The notes: a model not told the origin generated them from the sequence alone. 64,000 bases of DNA from Caldanaerovirga acetigignens (GCF_900142995.1 NZ_FRCR01000005.1:1-64000); one strand, 5' to 3'. Shown: positions 24,023-31,859, counted from the stretch's first letter. Translations and numbers: made by a program.

Positions 24023-24541
24023 TCACCTCCCCCATAGATAAGCCATCAGGGTGCCCGCGGCAATGGCTATACCATAAGGAAGGGAGGGCGAGCTTTTTTT
24101 CCCGCTATCGAGCAAGTCGAGCCCCCGGGGGATGAAGCCCAAAAGGGAAAAAAGGGTTAAAAAGACCGCCCTTAACCGGCAAAGGACTTTCCCTTCCGCA
24201 ACCATCGCCGCCAGGGCCAAAATTCCCCCGGCAACCGCAGAAAAAATGAAGGCATTCCACACGAAAGCGGGTCCTTTAAAAGCCCCCACCACCGCCATCA
24301 GCTTGACGTCTCCGCCTCCCATTCCTCCCAATGCGAAAGGCAAAATCAAAAGCAGTGCCCCCAAAAGCATCCCCTTGAGGCTCTCTAGACCTCCTCTAAT
24401 CCCTAAAAAGTAGAAGTTCAAAAAAATCGCGACCACCACCGCAGGCAAAAGAACGATGTTGTATATTTTTTTGTGCTTTAAGTCGGTATAAACGCTTATG
24501 CCGAGCAAGGCAAAAAGCAGTGCATCAAGAACCACCTTCAT
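24023..24541 (-). CDS. Tad prepilin peptidase TadV/CpaA
   Basis: About 172 residues with roughly six membrane helices, an A24-type aspartic peptidase. The two catalytic Asp lie in SVYTDLKHKKI (about residue 22) and in GGMGGGDVKLMA (GxGD motif, about 82). It lacks the N-terminal methylase domain of PilD, as usual for TadV. It should cleave the Flp pilin encoded just upstream. The start is uncertain: ATG 24541 or TTG 24553, both with weak ribosome sites behind the hairpin at 24574-24600. Confidence 0.88.
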   Translation of the reverse strand: MKVVLDALLFALLGISVYTDLKHKKIYNIVLLPAVVVAIFLNFYFLGIRGGLESLKGMLLGALLLILPFALGGMGGGDVKLMAVVGAFKGPAFVWNAFIFSAVAGGILALAAMVAEGKVLCRLRAVFLTLFSLLGFIPRGLDLLDSGKKSSPSLPYGIAIAAGTLMAYLWGR

Positions 24542-24573
24542 CCCTCTTTGCAAAAAAACTAAAGTTACAAATC

Positions 24574-24604
24574 GGCCCTACTTGAAAATTAAGTAGGGCC
24601 TTTT
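24574..24604. terminator. Hairpin between flp pilin gene and the rest of the Tad operon
   Basis: GGCCCTACTT (24574-24583), 7-nt loop, AAGTAGGGCC (24591-24600): a perfect 10-bp stem. On the minus (operon) strand it is followed by GATTTGTAAC and then a T-rich stretch; on the plus strand TTTT follows. It is well placed to stop most transcripts after the abundant pilin while letting some read through. Confidence 0.7.
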
Positions 24605-24622
24605 GGAAAAAGATAGTTGGGC

Positions 24623-24802
24623 TTATGGGGTCGAAGTATTAGGGCCTATCTCACCAGCTACTTCGTTAAATCTTGCACTGATATTGTTCCCGAGTAGCGT
24701 CAGCGCGCCGATGACCACCACGGCAACCAGAGCTAGAATGAGTCCGTATTCGGCCATAGCCTGTCCTCTTTCATCCGCCCACAGGTTTTTGATAAGAGCC
24801 AT
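24623..24802 (-). CDS. flp: Flp/Fap-type class IVb pilin
   Basis: A 59-residue prepilin. ADERGQAMAEYGLILALVAV contains the class IVb cleavage site (after the Gly of ERG) with Glu at +5 and the Tyr that follows, then a hydrophobic helix to about residue 40. The mature pilin would be about 46 residues. GAGGGGG eight nt ahead of the ATG at 24802 is strong. It is the first gene of the Tad locus and was found by direct translation of the gap between tadV and dinB. Confidence 0.9.
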   Translation of the reverse strand: MALIKNLWADERGQAMAEYGLILALVAVVVIGALTLLGNNISARFNEVAGEIGPNTSTP

Positions 24803-24893
24803 CTTTTTACCCCCTCATCGAACATTTTTACATTTCTTTCTATTTTGCTTTTATGATAAATCTTTTTAAATAAAATTCCATGAGGCGGAGGTC

Positions 24894-26105
24894 TCAATTT
24901 CGCTTCAAGAAAGGTCCTAAAGCCACGCTTCCCTTTTGTCCCAAAAGGTCCCGGGACGAAAGGGAAGCCCGGAAGATGGCATCATCCCCGAATCTTTCCC
25001 TTATTTCGTCCACGGCCCGGTCGAGCCTCTTTTTCTTTTCGTCCTCCGCGAACAGGGAAATCTGGTCGAATTCCTTTATGAGCCCGGAAAGGCTCACCCC
25101 TAAGAGCCTAAGGGGCGTTTTCCCGTCCCAGTTGGAGTGTAAGAGTTTTTTTGCGGTCCTATAAATGTCTTCGGTAAGGTTGGTGTAGGGAACCGTGGCG
25201 GAGCGGGTCACGGTGACGAAGGAAGAGTCCCGGAGGGTAACGGTCACCACCTTCCCCACGTATCCGCCACACCTCACCCTCCTTCCCACCTGTTCGGAAA
25301 GGGAAAGCAGCACGGCCTCCGCTTCCTCGCGGGTAGTGATGTCCTGCGGCAAGGTCACCGAATGGCCCATGGACTTGGCCTCATCTGCGGAATGGGGGTC
25401 CACCGGAGAATCGTCGATGCCGTTGGCCCACCGGTGAAGGCGAAGCCCCACCACTCCGAAGGCCGCCTGCAGGAATTCTGCGGGAATCCTCGCCAGGTCC
25501 CCGATAGTGTTTATGTTCATTTTTTTTAGGTGTTTCGCCATTCTGGGACCCACGCCGTATAGTTCCTCCACCGGCAGGGGCCAGAGCATCTTTTGCACGT
25601 CGTCGGGGGTTATGACTGTAATGCCCATAGGTTTTTTCATGTCCGAGGCCATCTTTGAAAGAAGCTTATTGCAGGAGACCCCCACGGAGCAGGGCAGTGA
25701 AAGTTCTTCCATCATTGATTTTTGGATTTTTTCCGCTATAGTCAGGGCATCCCCGAAAAGCCCATCGCATCCTTCCACGTCCAGCCAGGCCTCGTCTATG
25801 CTGAAGACTTCCACAAGAGGGGTAAACTTTTTTAGGATTTCCATCGCCCAGTGGCTGAATTCTACGTAGAGCCGGTAGTCGGGCTTTAGAAAAACCGCTT
25901 TAGGGCACAGCCTCTTTGCCTCCCAGAGGGGCATGGCGGTCCTTACCCCGAACTTCCTCGCCTCATAGGAGGCGGTGAGCACTATGCCGTTTCGCTTTTT
26001 GGGGTCCCCGGCGACTATCACGGGCCTTCCCCTGAGCGAGGGGTCTTGCGCCTGGTGGCATGAAGCGTAAAAGGCATTCATGTCCACGTGGAGGATGGTG
26101 AGCAT
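24894..26105 (-). CDS. dinB: DNA polymerase IV (Y-family, DinB)
   Basis: A 403-residue translesion polymerase. LHVDMNAFYASC (first metal Asp), TASYEARKFGVRTAMP, and VEVFSIDEAWLDVEG (SIDEx catalytic acidic pair) mark the palm. PCSVGVSCNKLLSKMASDMKKP (quoted as SVGVSCNKLLSKMASD) and GVGPRMAKHLKKM (helix-hairpin-helix) follow, then a little-finger domain with VTVTLRDSSF. ATG 26105 follows AAGGTGG; the longer upstream frame is not needed. The C-terminal end lacks an obvious beta-clamp motif, though QISLFAED resembles QxxLF. Confidence 0.92.
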   Translation of the reverse strand: MLTILHVDMNAFYASCHQAQDPSLRGRPVIVAGDPKKRNGIVLTASYEARKFGVRTAMPLWEAKRLCPKAVFLKPDYRLYVEFSHWAMEILKKFTPLVEVFSIDEAWLDVEGCDGLFGDALTIAEKIQKSMMEELSLPCSVGVSCNKLLSKMASDMKKPMGITVITPDDVQKMLWPLPVEELYGVGPRMAKHLKKMNINTIGDLARIPAEFLQAAFGVVGLRLHRWANGIDDSPVDPHSADEAKSMGHSVTLPQDITTREEAEAVLLSLSEQVGRRVRCGGYVGKVVTVTLRDSSFVTVTRSATVPYTNLTEDIYRTAKKLLHSNWDGKTPLRLLGVSLSGLIKEFDQISLFAEDEKKKRLDRAVDEIRERFGDDAIFRASLSSRDLLGQKGSVALGPFLKRN

Positions 26106-26324
26106 AAAACCACCTTCTCGAACGTATGTTTGCATTAATATTATAATGCCTGCCGCGGGCAAAATCAACAAATTCATCAACAACGACCTTGTGAATTTCG
26201 TGAGCATCGCCATTTCCAGCGCCCTGTTCGCGAGAATGGTTAAACATTTGAATCCCCCAATGTAACCACCAAAAAACGGCCTGCATATATTGTAGTAGAC
26301 ACCACAATAAGGAGGGTTTGAAAA

Positions 26325-26432
26325 ATGACAGAAGTCAGCGGCGGAGGCTATGGCGGCGGCTACTTCTTTGACCGAAAAGCTTTCCTTGTGTTCCTAATTT
26401 TAATACTGCTCCTTTTAGGCGACAACTTCTAA
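26325..26432 (+). CDS. YjcZ-family small membrane protein
   Basis: A 35-residue ORF: a Gly/Tyr-rich head (VSGGGYGGGYFF) and a hydrophobic tail (FLVFLILILLLLGDNF), the pattern of YjcZ/sporulation-associated small proteins. AAGGAGG eight nt upstream and a strong terminator directly after (26437-26470) show that it is a real single-gene unit. The sequence GCATATATT about 30 nt upstream resembles a SigE/SigK -10 element, which would fit sporulation expression, but this is weak evidence. Confidence 0.75.
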   Translation: MTEVSGGGYGGGYFFDRKAFLVFLILILLLLGDNF

Positions 26433-26436
26433 GAAC

Positions 26437-26470
26437 AAGCCGTGCCCAGAGGGCACGGCTTTTATTTTTG
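26437..26470 (+). terminator. Terminator of the YjcZ-like gene
   Basis: AAGCCGTGCCC (26437-26447), loop AGA, GGGCACGGCTT (26451-26461), then TTATTTTTG. Confidence 0.9.
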
Positions 26471-26497
26471 GTATTGCTTATCACGACACAGGCTGAA

Positions 26498-26604
26498 AAA
26501 GAGTTTCTATGATAAGAGAGCTTGTGGAAAAAATAAAGCCCGACGGCATCATCCAGTTTTGTCACCTTGGCCGCAAACATCCATGGGCGGGGTCTTTTTT
26601 ATAA
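26498..26604 (+). pseudogene. Remnant of a 2-hydroxyacyl-CoA dehydratase (HgdB/BadD-like) family gene
   Basis: From ATG 26509 the frame reads MIRELVEKIKPDGIIQFCHLG and stops at about 26604. This matches the region of HgdB-type proteins where ...ADGVIQFCHWGC contributes an Fe-S ligand. About 30 residues remain and no other part is found nearby. It is an internal scrap of a lost gene. The assignment is from memory of the family motif, so moderate. Confidence 0.4.
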
Positions 26605-26746
26605 AAAAAGCTTGCTGATAGCCCAATTCAGCGGATGGTCACCGGTATTTTTCACCGGCGCCCTAATGTCTGTCTTATCGGGCCTTGACGCCCTTGTGCT
26701 GCTTCGTATGCCGCGGCCTGTACCTCCCGGCGGCGCCAAGGATTAA
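26585..26746 (+). pseudogene. Remnant of an MFS transporter C-terminus
   Basis: The frame ending TAA at 26744-26746 reads ...LFYKKSLLIAQFSGWSPVFF, then TGALMSVLSGLDALVLLRMP and a short RPVPPGGAKD tail. A helix with GWSPVFF followed by a last hydrophobic helix and a charged tail is the usual end of an MFS carrier such as the oxalate/formate antiporter family. No start or upstream part exists. With the preceding scrap it shows a deleted locus. Confidence 0.45.
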
Positions 26747-26752
26747 CCGGCA

Positions 26753-28297
26753 TCATCGCTTAGGCTCAAGGTCCATTATCCTGTAAATCGCATCCATGTC
26801 CAGGGAGTTTCGCAAAATCTCTGCCCATCTATCGAACTGTTCTTCCTTGAAGTTTACAAAATCCGGTTTTGATTCCGAAGTTTTTAGCCCCTTTCTTTCC
26901 GACAGGAATTCTATAAATTTTTTGGTAAACTCGCCCCGGTCGAAAATGCCGTGCAGGTAAGTGCCCCAAATGTTGCCCGTTTTATCAACGGCACCATCCA
27001 GTACTTCTTCCCCGTCTTCTTTTCGCCGGATTGCGGCAAAAGTTTCAGAGCCTTCCTTTACGGTCGTGTATCCCATATGTATTTCATAGCCTTCCACTTC
27101 CAAGTTTGATAGATGGGCTGCCAGCCCTTTTTTATGTCCCAGCACGCGGCCTTTCGCCTTTCGCGTAACCTTATTTTTCGTAATTTCGGTTTCCACGTCC
27201 AAAAGGCCTATTCCTTCGACCTCCTTTATCTCGCTTTCGACCCCGTATGGGTCCCTGATGATTTTCCCGAGCATCTGGAAGCCTCCGCAGATGCCCACAA
27301 TTACCGCCCCTTTTTGGGCAAGGCTTTTTATCTCCTCATCCCAGCCCCATTCCTTAACTCTTATAAAGTCGCCGATGGTGTTTTTGGTGCCGGGTATTAT
27401 AACCGCATCAGCATCTCCTATGCTCTTCCCGGGCTTTACGTATTCAATGTATGTATTTTCAAAATTTGAAAGGGGTACGAAATCGGTGAAATTGGAAATG
27501 TGGGGCAAAAGCAGAATTTTTATTACCACGCTTTTCGCCTTATTATTCCTCAATCTTACCCTCTTCATCTCATAAGTCGGGTCGTCCTCTTCGTCGATAT
27601 ATGAATAGTCGTAGGGCACGACTCCGAGCACGGGCCTTTTAATCAAATCCTCCAGCAGCTTTATCCCCGGCTCTAGCAGTTTCACATCTCCCCGGAATTT
27701 ATTTATTATGACACCCTTTACCCTTTCCCTTTCCTTTTCGTCAAGGAGCATCACCGTTCCGTAAAGCGATGCGAACACACCGCCTCTGTCGATGTCCCCC
27801 ACGATTACGACGGGAGCGTCGGCCATCTCGGCCATGCCCATGTTTACTATGTCGTTTTCCCGCAAGTTTATCTCCGCCGGACTCCCGGCGCCTTCGATAA
27901 CTATTATTTCGTACTGGCTTTTTAATTCCTCGTAGGCTTCGCGCACCACCTTTTTGAGCTTGGCCTTGAATTCATGATAGTCCATCGCCGACAAATTGCC
28001 GTATACCCTGCCTTTCAGGACCACCTGGCAGTTTTTGTCGGAAGTGGGCTTTAAAAGCACCGGGTTCATGAGCACCGACGGTTCGATTCCGCACGCCTCC
28101 GCCTGGGTGGCCTGGGCCCTTCCTATCTCCAAACCTTCTCTTGTGATATAAGAATTCAACGCCATGTTCTGGGCTTTAAACGGTGCCACCTTAAAACCGT
28201 CCTGTTTCAATATCCGGCAAAGCCCCGTGACTATCCTGCTTTTTCCTACAGAAGATCCTGTCCCCTGAATCATTATGCACTTTGCTCCCAACGGCAT
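26753..28297 (-). CDS. cobQ: Cobyric acid synthase CobQ
   Basis: A 514-residue amidotransferase of adenosylcobalamin synthesis, amidating side chains b, d, e and g of the corrin ring. The N-terminal synthetase P-loop is MIQGTGSSVGKSRIV; GNLSAMDYHEFK, EGAGSPAEINLRENDIVNMG (quoted as EGAGSPAEINL) and GDIDRGGVFASLYGT are typical. The C-terminal glutaminase has Cys in GICGGFQMLG and His in YLHGIFD. It stands alone, without other cob genes within the window. Start ATG 28297; the ribosome site is weak. Confidence 0.93.
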   Translation of the reverse strand: MPLGAKCIMIQGTGSSVGKSRIVTGLCRILKQDGFKVAPFKAQNMALNSYITREGLEIGRAQATQAEACGIEPSVLMNPVLLKPTSDKNCQVVLKGRVYGNLSAMDYHEFKAKLKKVVREAYEELKSQYEIIVIEGAGSPAEINLRENDIVNMGMAEMADAPVVIVGDIDRGGVFASLYGTVMLLDEKERERVKGVIINKFRGDVKLLEPGIKLLEDLIKRPVLGVVPYDYSYIDEEDDPTYEMKRVRLRNNKAKSVVIKILLLPHISNFTDFVPLSNFENTYIEYVKPGKSIGDADAVIIPGTKNTIGDFIRVKEWGWDEEIKSLAQKGAVIVGICGGFQMLGKIIRDPYGVESEIKEVEGIGLLDVETEITKNKVTRKAKGRVLGHKKGLAAHLSNLEVEGYEIHMGYTTVKEGSETFAAIRRKEDGEEVLDGAVDKTGNIWGTYLHGIFDRGEFTKKFIEFLSERKGLKTSESKPDFVNFKEEQFDRWAEILRNSLDMDAIYRIMDLEPKR

Positions 28298-28402
28298 CCT
28301 CTCCCACTTTCAAAGTCCGCTCGGGTATTATTATATCAAATTCAGACTTTACCGGCTAGTTTTTACATTTTATCTTTATCGTCGTTTGTTTGACATCCTT
28401 AG

Positions 28403-29329
28403 TTACGAAGTGACTTTCATAGCTTCTTTTCTCTTCTTCCAGTCCAAAAAAATCCTGATAGAGTACGGCATCAAATCTTCGTGGGTCTTAAAAAATTCTT
28501 CTATATCTCCTTTTTTCAAAGCGACCACATGGCTTAAAGGAACTTCAAAACTCCGGTAACCCACCGGGCTGAAGAGGAATACCTTATGGGGGAAGCGGGA
28601 AAACATATTTGGATCAAGCACCCCATTCGGGCTTATTCGGACGAAAGCCACTTCACCCGTCGACCGGTGCACCACCCGGAAGTTATAATTTTCTTCTGTG
28701 CTTAGGCTGCTGGGGATTATATAATAGCCTTCCTTTTGAAGGAAAAGAGCAACCACATCTTCCAGCTCCCAATTAGTAAGAAGACCGAATACATCCGCTT
28801 TCTCCATAAAATCTTCTTCTACAGCGTAAAATTCCTCTCCGGAGAGTTTGTTGTAGGCAATACGGGAAAATAAGTGGGCTGGAAAGTCATTTATCTTTTG
28901 CACTATGTTTCCCGTTCTAAATCCGTGCTCGATGCTTCCCGGCGCATCGCTTCCCACTTTAAACAATTTGCATTTTCTCGCATTCGGCAAGCCTACCTGC
29001 AAAAATTCAGGTTCGTCGCGGTAGTGCCATTCGCCTTCTATCCTTCCCAAGTAATAAAACCCCTCGAAATCCTTTAGCCACACCAGGTCATCTTCTTTCA
29101 TCTGAAAAAGGAACGGGGTAGATGCCCGCACCCAATGGTTATCTTTGACGTAAATCCCTTTTCCCATTTCCCAGTATTCTTCTTTTGAAAGTGGCTTTCC
29201 AGGCACGTTCCAGCCTATAGCTACAATTCCCTTTTCAAAACAAAACTTCGCAGGGTCTTTTTCGGTAGCCAAAAAAGGCCTTACATCCACCTGCCATACA
29301 TTTACTTCTTTCAAAGCTTCATAATTCAT
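28403..29329 (-). CDS. Uncharacterised protein with EVE-like N-terminus and restriction-endonuclease-like C-terminus
   Basis: A 308-residue protein I do not recognise with certainty. The N-terminal half (VNVWQVDVRPF... EKGIVAIGWNVPG... DDLVWLKDFEGFYYLGRIEG, given as three short pieces) resembles proteins that bind modified DNA or guard restriction systems. The C-terminal half (WELEDVVALFLQKEGYYIIPSS... VAFVRISPNG... KVFLFSP) looks like an Mrr-type restriction fold, but the expected Q-x-K is replaced by V-R-I, suggesting loss of catalysis. ATG 29329 follows GGTGG. No methylase or other restriction gene lies nearby. Confidence 0.45.
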   Translation of the reverse strand: MNYEALKEVNVWQVDVRPFLATEKDPAKFCFEKGIVAIGWNVPGKPLSKEEYWEMGKGIYVKDNHWVRASTPFLFQMKEDDLVWLKDFEGFYYLGRIEGEWHYRDEPEFLQVGLPNARKCKLFKVGSDAPGSIEHGFRTGNIVQKINDFPAHLFSRIAYNKLSGEEFYAVEEDFMEKADVFGLLTNWELEDVVALFLQKEGYYIIPSSLSTEENYNFRVVHRSTGEVAFVRISPNGVLDPNMFSRFPHKVFLFSPVGYRSFEVPLSHVVALKKGDIEEFFKTHEDLMPYSIRIFLDWKKRKEAMKVTS

Positions 29330-29350
29330 CCTTTCCACCTTCCTGTAGCG

Positions 29351-29413
29351 CTATTTTTTTATTATCTTTACCGCACCGCTTAGCTCCATTAATTCGCTGT
29401 TATTCTCACGCAA
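29351..29413 (-). CDS. Possible 20-residue ORF
   Basis: TTG at 29413 has a strong GGAGGTG five nt upstream and opens a 20-codon frame MRENNSELMELSGAVKIIKK ending at 29351. The good ribosome site is the only argument for it. There is no recognisable family and it could be chance. It lies 20 bp ahead of the restriction-fold gene on the same strand and might be a leader peptide. Confidence 0.25.
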   Translation of the reverse strand: MRENNSELMELSGAVKIIKK

Positions 29414-29484
29414 AACACCTCCAAAAAGTAGTTTCCCGAAAAATTTTCACGCTTATTCCCTTTAAAAGCACATAAAAAATAATA

Positions 29485-29515
29485 AAATCTATCCCCCTAA
29501 GGGATAGATTTTTCT
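29485..29515. terminator. Bidirectional terminator-like hairpin
   Basis: AAATCTATCCC and GGGATAGATTTTT (29485-29513) form a stem of about ten pairs with T-rich sequence on both strands. It lies beyond the end of the repeat-protein gene and may end its transcript. The rest of 29414-29616 shows nothing else. Confidence 0.55.
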
Positions 29516-29616
29516 TCATAAAGGAAGATTATTAAATTAAAATGATAAGCAGTGTTTTTGGTATAGACAGGGCATTAAGCTTGTTAGGGTCAGCGGCGGA
29601 TAGGTTCAAAGTTACT

Positions 29617-30567
29617 TTATGGATCGGTCGTCGGGACGTGTTCGCTGTGTCTGAAGGTATTTGCAGGGAGCAAATTGCTGGCAGAAATGGGCGCCTCGGA
29701 ACCATTAGTTCGGGCTGCGGTGAAGACAAAGACCTCTGGCTTTATTCCTACATATTGGACCTCCCATTCTGTCTCCGGTTTTTGGAGGACAACAGCCTTC
29801 GCGCACTTGCTCTCAATAGTAAGTTCAACAGACTCCAATAGCTCTTTTGGGTCAGGACACGTACCAATGTTGTAGAGGTTTACCGTTACATTCACAGTCT
29901 CATCTGAATTATTCAAAACCTTAGCAATTATGCTGTTTGCCCCGCTGTCGGCAACTACCGGGCCAGTAGTCAATACATTGGTAATAGGTGGAATTATACG
30001 GTCTAGCTTTTCCTCGATTTCCTTTATCTCTCTTTTTATTTCTTCAAGCCCAAACTCGGGACTGTCGAGTTTTCCTTCTATATCTTTAATTTCTTCTTTT
30101 ATTTCAGCCAATCCAAATTCCGGGCTGTCCAGCTTACACTCTATATCCTGAATCTCTTTTTTTATCTCCTCCAAACCAGTATCGGGATTATCCAATTTTT
30201 CTTCAATTTCTTTTATTTCTCTTTTTATCTCTGCAAGGCCGCTGTCGGGATTGTCGAGTTTTTCTTCTATATCTTTAATTTCCTCTTTTATCTCGGCCAA
30301 TCCGAATTTGGGGCTGTCTAGCTTACACTCTATCTCGCGTATCTCTTTTTTTATCTCTTCTAATCCTGCTTCAGGATCATCCAGCTTTTTTTCAATTTCC
30401 CTTATCTCTTTCTTTATTTCTTTTAAGCCGAATTTTTTGTTTAGAAGCATTTTTAATATGATAAGTTCCCCAAGTTCAATTTTTTTGTCGAACATAGATA
30501 ATCCTTCATCAATTTCGACCTTATCCCCCAATTCCTCGAGTTTACTTATATATTCATCAACGGTCAT
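29617..30567 (-). CDS. Protein with seven 21-residue coiled-coil repeats and a beta-rich C-terminal domain
   Basis: A 316-residue protein. A 46-residue helical head is followed by seven tandem repeats (residues 47-189) of 21 residues, each beginning GLxEIK and ending IExKLDxP; the last is cut to 17. Three heptads per repeat predict a long, regular, highly charged coiled coil. After RIIPPITNVLTTGPVVADSG comes a C-terminal domain of about 125 residues with beta-sandwich-like sequence (NVTVNLYNIGTC, KAVVLQKPETEWEVQYVGI). There is no signal peptide or TM. AAAGGAGTG precedes ATG 30567. The shape suggests a fibre or spacer; function unknown. Confidence 0.75.
   Translation of the reverse strand: MTVDEYISKLEELGDKVEIDEGLSMFDKKIELGELIILKMLLNKKFGLKEIKKEIREIEKKLDDPEAGLEEIKKEIREIECKLDSPKFGLAEIKEEIKDIEEKLDNPDSGLAEIKREIKEIEEKLDNPDTGLEEIKKEIQDIECKLDSPEFGLAEIKEEIKDIEGKLDSPEFGLEEIKREIKEIEEKLDRIIPPITNVLTTGPVVADSGANSIIAKVLNNSDETVNVTVNLYNIGTCPDPKELLESVELTIESKCAKAVVLQKPETEWEVQYVGIKPEVFVFTAARTNGSEAPISASNLLPANTFRHSEHVPTTDP
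30001..30429 (-). repeat. 63-bp in-frame tandem repeat, 7 units
   Basis: Six full 63-bp units and one of 51 bp, coding for the coiled coil above. Units vary (SPEF, NPDS, NPDT, DPEA junctions), so they are not recent perfect copies. The strict 21-residue period without indels implies selection on heptad phase. Confidence 0.85.
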
Positions 30568-30664
30568 TTGTTTCACTCCTTTTGATTTATTTAATGATAT
30601 TTTTCTATTAGTAGTATATAAAGCGGGCATTTAAAATGTGATTTTTTTTATTCTTTGACCTTTA

Positions 30665-30693
30665 TTGATATTCCACGTTTTTTGGTGTATAAT
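30665..30693 (+). promoter_or_regulatory. ssrA promoter
   Basis: TTGATA (30665-30670), 17-bp spacer, TATAAT (30688-30693), about 24 bp before the mature 5' end of tmRNA. Confidence 0.7.
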
Positions 30694-30716
30694 ACATAAT
30701 AGGAAAAAGCGAATAC

Positions 30717-31065
30717 GGGGGCGTTTGGTCTCGACGGGGGCAGCGGAGATAAAAGCTGCAGGCCGAGCTTTCCGACTCGTAAATCCGGAAGCACAAATAA
30801 GTGCCAACGAAGAACTCGCTCTTGCTGCTTAATTAAACAGCAGCACGCCCTTCCCGGCTTGCCCGGTTGCCGGAAAAGGGTGTCATAGCTCCGGGCTCTT
30901 CTTTCGCTGTTAGCTTTGGCAGCGAGAGAGAAACAAACAAAGCTGGCCGGTTTTCAATCCTGCCCTCGGGAGTGAAGCCGGCGAGATTTAAAACGAGGGA
31001 TAAGCCTGTAGAGGCTTTTATCGACGCGCCTTCGGACAGGGGTTCGATTCCCCTCGCCTCCACCA
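30717..31065 (+). ncRNA. ssrA: Transfer-messenger RNA (tmRNA)
   Basis: One-piece tmRNA of about 349 nt. The 5' end GGGGGCG pairs with CGCCTCC before the encoded CCA (31055-31061, CCA at 31063-31065). GGTCTCGACGGGG near the 5' end and GGTTCGATTCCCC near the 3' end are the tRNA-like elements. The tag frame resumes at GCC 30803 after TAAGT and encodes ANEELALAA with stop TAA at 30830-30832. Tagged proteins are sent for degradation when ribosomes stall. The 3' end doubles as an attachment site (see island). Confidence 0.97.
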
Positions 31066-31455
31066 ACCTTACCCCTTTCCGTTTCGAATTTCATATCCAC
31101 TTTCAAGGATAAATCTATCCTGTCGGGATAGATTATTATTTTATCAACAAAAGTTTCTATTATTTTTCTTTTGGCTTTAGGGTCTTCGCTTAAGAGGCTT
31201 CTCTACAGTACTTTAAATAGTTTATTATTTTTTCGCTATCCAGTCAGCTATATTCAGTTGCCTTTAGTTCGGCCACTCTATTTTCACATTGGAGCATTTC
31301 TTCTTTGTAGGTTTTCATCCACATGGATATTAATTCTTTATCGCCAAAGCCTTCCTCTATAGCATCAATAAGACGCTCTATTTTTGATGACAGATCTTTT
31401 CTTTTTTGCTCAAGGTAATTAATTTCTTCGTTTTTCTCAATTCCACGGATAATTT
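31066..31455 (-). pseudogene. Decayed serine recombinase (large resolvase family), C-terminal part
   Basis: On the minus strand the frame from about 31450 reads IEKNEEINYLEQKRKDLSSK, then IERLIDAIEEGFGDKELISM and ENRVAELKATEYS, then a stop near 31250. This is the coiled-coil region of large serine recombinases. In another frame further on, LSEDPKAKRKIIETFVDKII followed by IYPDRIDLSL continues to about 31075, the typical C-terminal strand region. At least one stop and one frameshift separate the parts, and the catalytic resolvase domain is absent, so it is dead. Confidence 0.6.
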
Positions 31456-31672
31456 ACAGTTTTTCTTTCAAATGCAGGATAAGGTGCACGGCACACGACA
31501 CGGACACACAACAGGCAGAGCCTGTTGGTTTCTGTGATTATAAGCGCTGCACTTTGCGCAGTTTTTTAGATATTTAAACATCAAAAAAGCGGTGCAAGGT
31601 TGGTTTATATATTGATGTTATTTTATTCGTACGCAACGCCATTAAGCGGTTTACCAGAAAGGAGGTATATTT

Positions 31673-31855
31673 TTGAAGAAATTAACAGTTTATCTTTCAG
31701 AAAATACCTACGATATCCTAAACAATCTATCTTCTAAAAGAAAAGAATCCATGTCATTAATCGCAAGAAATATTCTCGAAAAAGGATTAACTGAAGAATC
31801 GGCAAGAGACGGAATAGACGTAATCGCAGATCATTGGTCCGAGGTTCTGACATAA
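31673..31855 (+). CDS. Small ribbon-helix-helix (CopG-like) protein
   Basis: A 60-residue protein. LTVYLSENTYDILNNLSSKR is the beta strand and first helix of an RHH domain, and MSLIARNILEKGLTEE the second helix. It probably dimerises and binds DNA as an island regulator. TTG at 31673 is supported by AAAGGAGG. It has no partner toxin downstream. The 200 bases before it hold an AACAGGC/GCCTGTT hairpin (31510-31526) and nothing else recognised. Confidence 0.65.
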   Translation: MKKLTVYLSENTYDILNNLSSKRKESMSLIARNILEKGLTEESARDGIDVIADHWSEVLT

Positions 31856-31859
31856 ATGA

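Noticed and set aside
26146-26265. A 39-codon frame upstream of the YjcZ-like gene (starting MPAAGKINKFINND)
   Set aside because: No ribosome site and no family; the composition looks protein-like but the evidence is too weak to call a gene.
29542-29841. A 99-codon plus-strand frame overlapping the end of the repeat protein
   Set aside because: It is antisense to the conserved C-terminal domain and lacks a ribosome site.
30001-30429. Regular 63-bp periodicity that at first looks like a CRISPR-type array
   Set aside because: It is an in-frame coding repeat with no spacers; every unit translates to a 21-residue coiled-coil repeat.
30867-31112. Open frames through the 3' part of the tmRNA
   Set aside because: The region is a clear tmRNA gene; the frames are by-products of its GC-rich structure.
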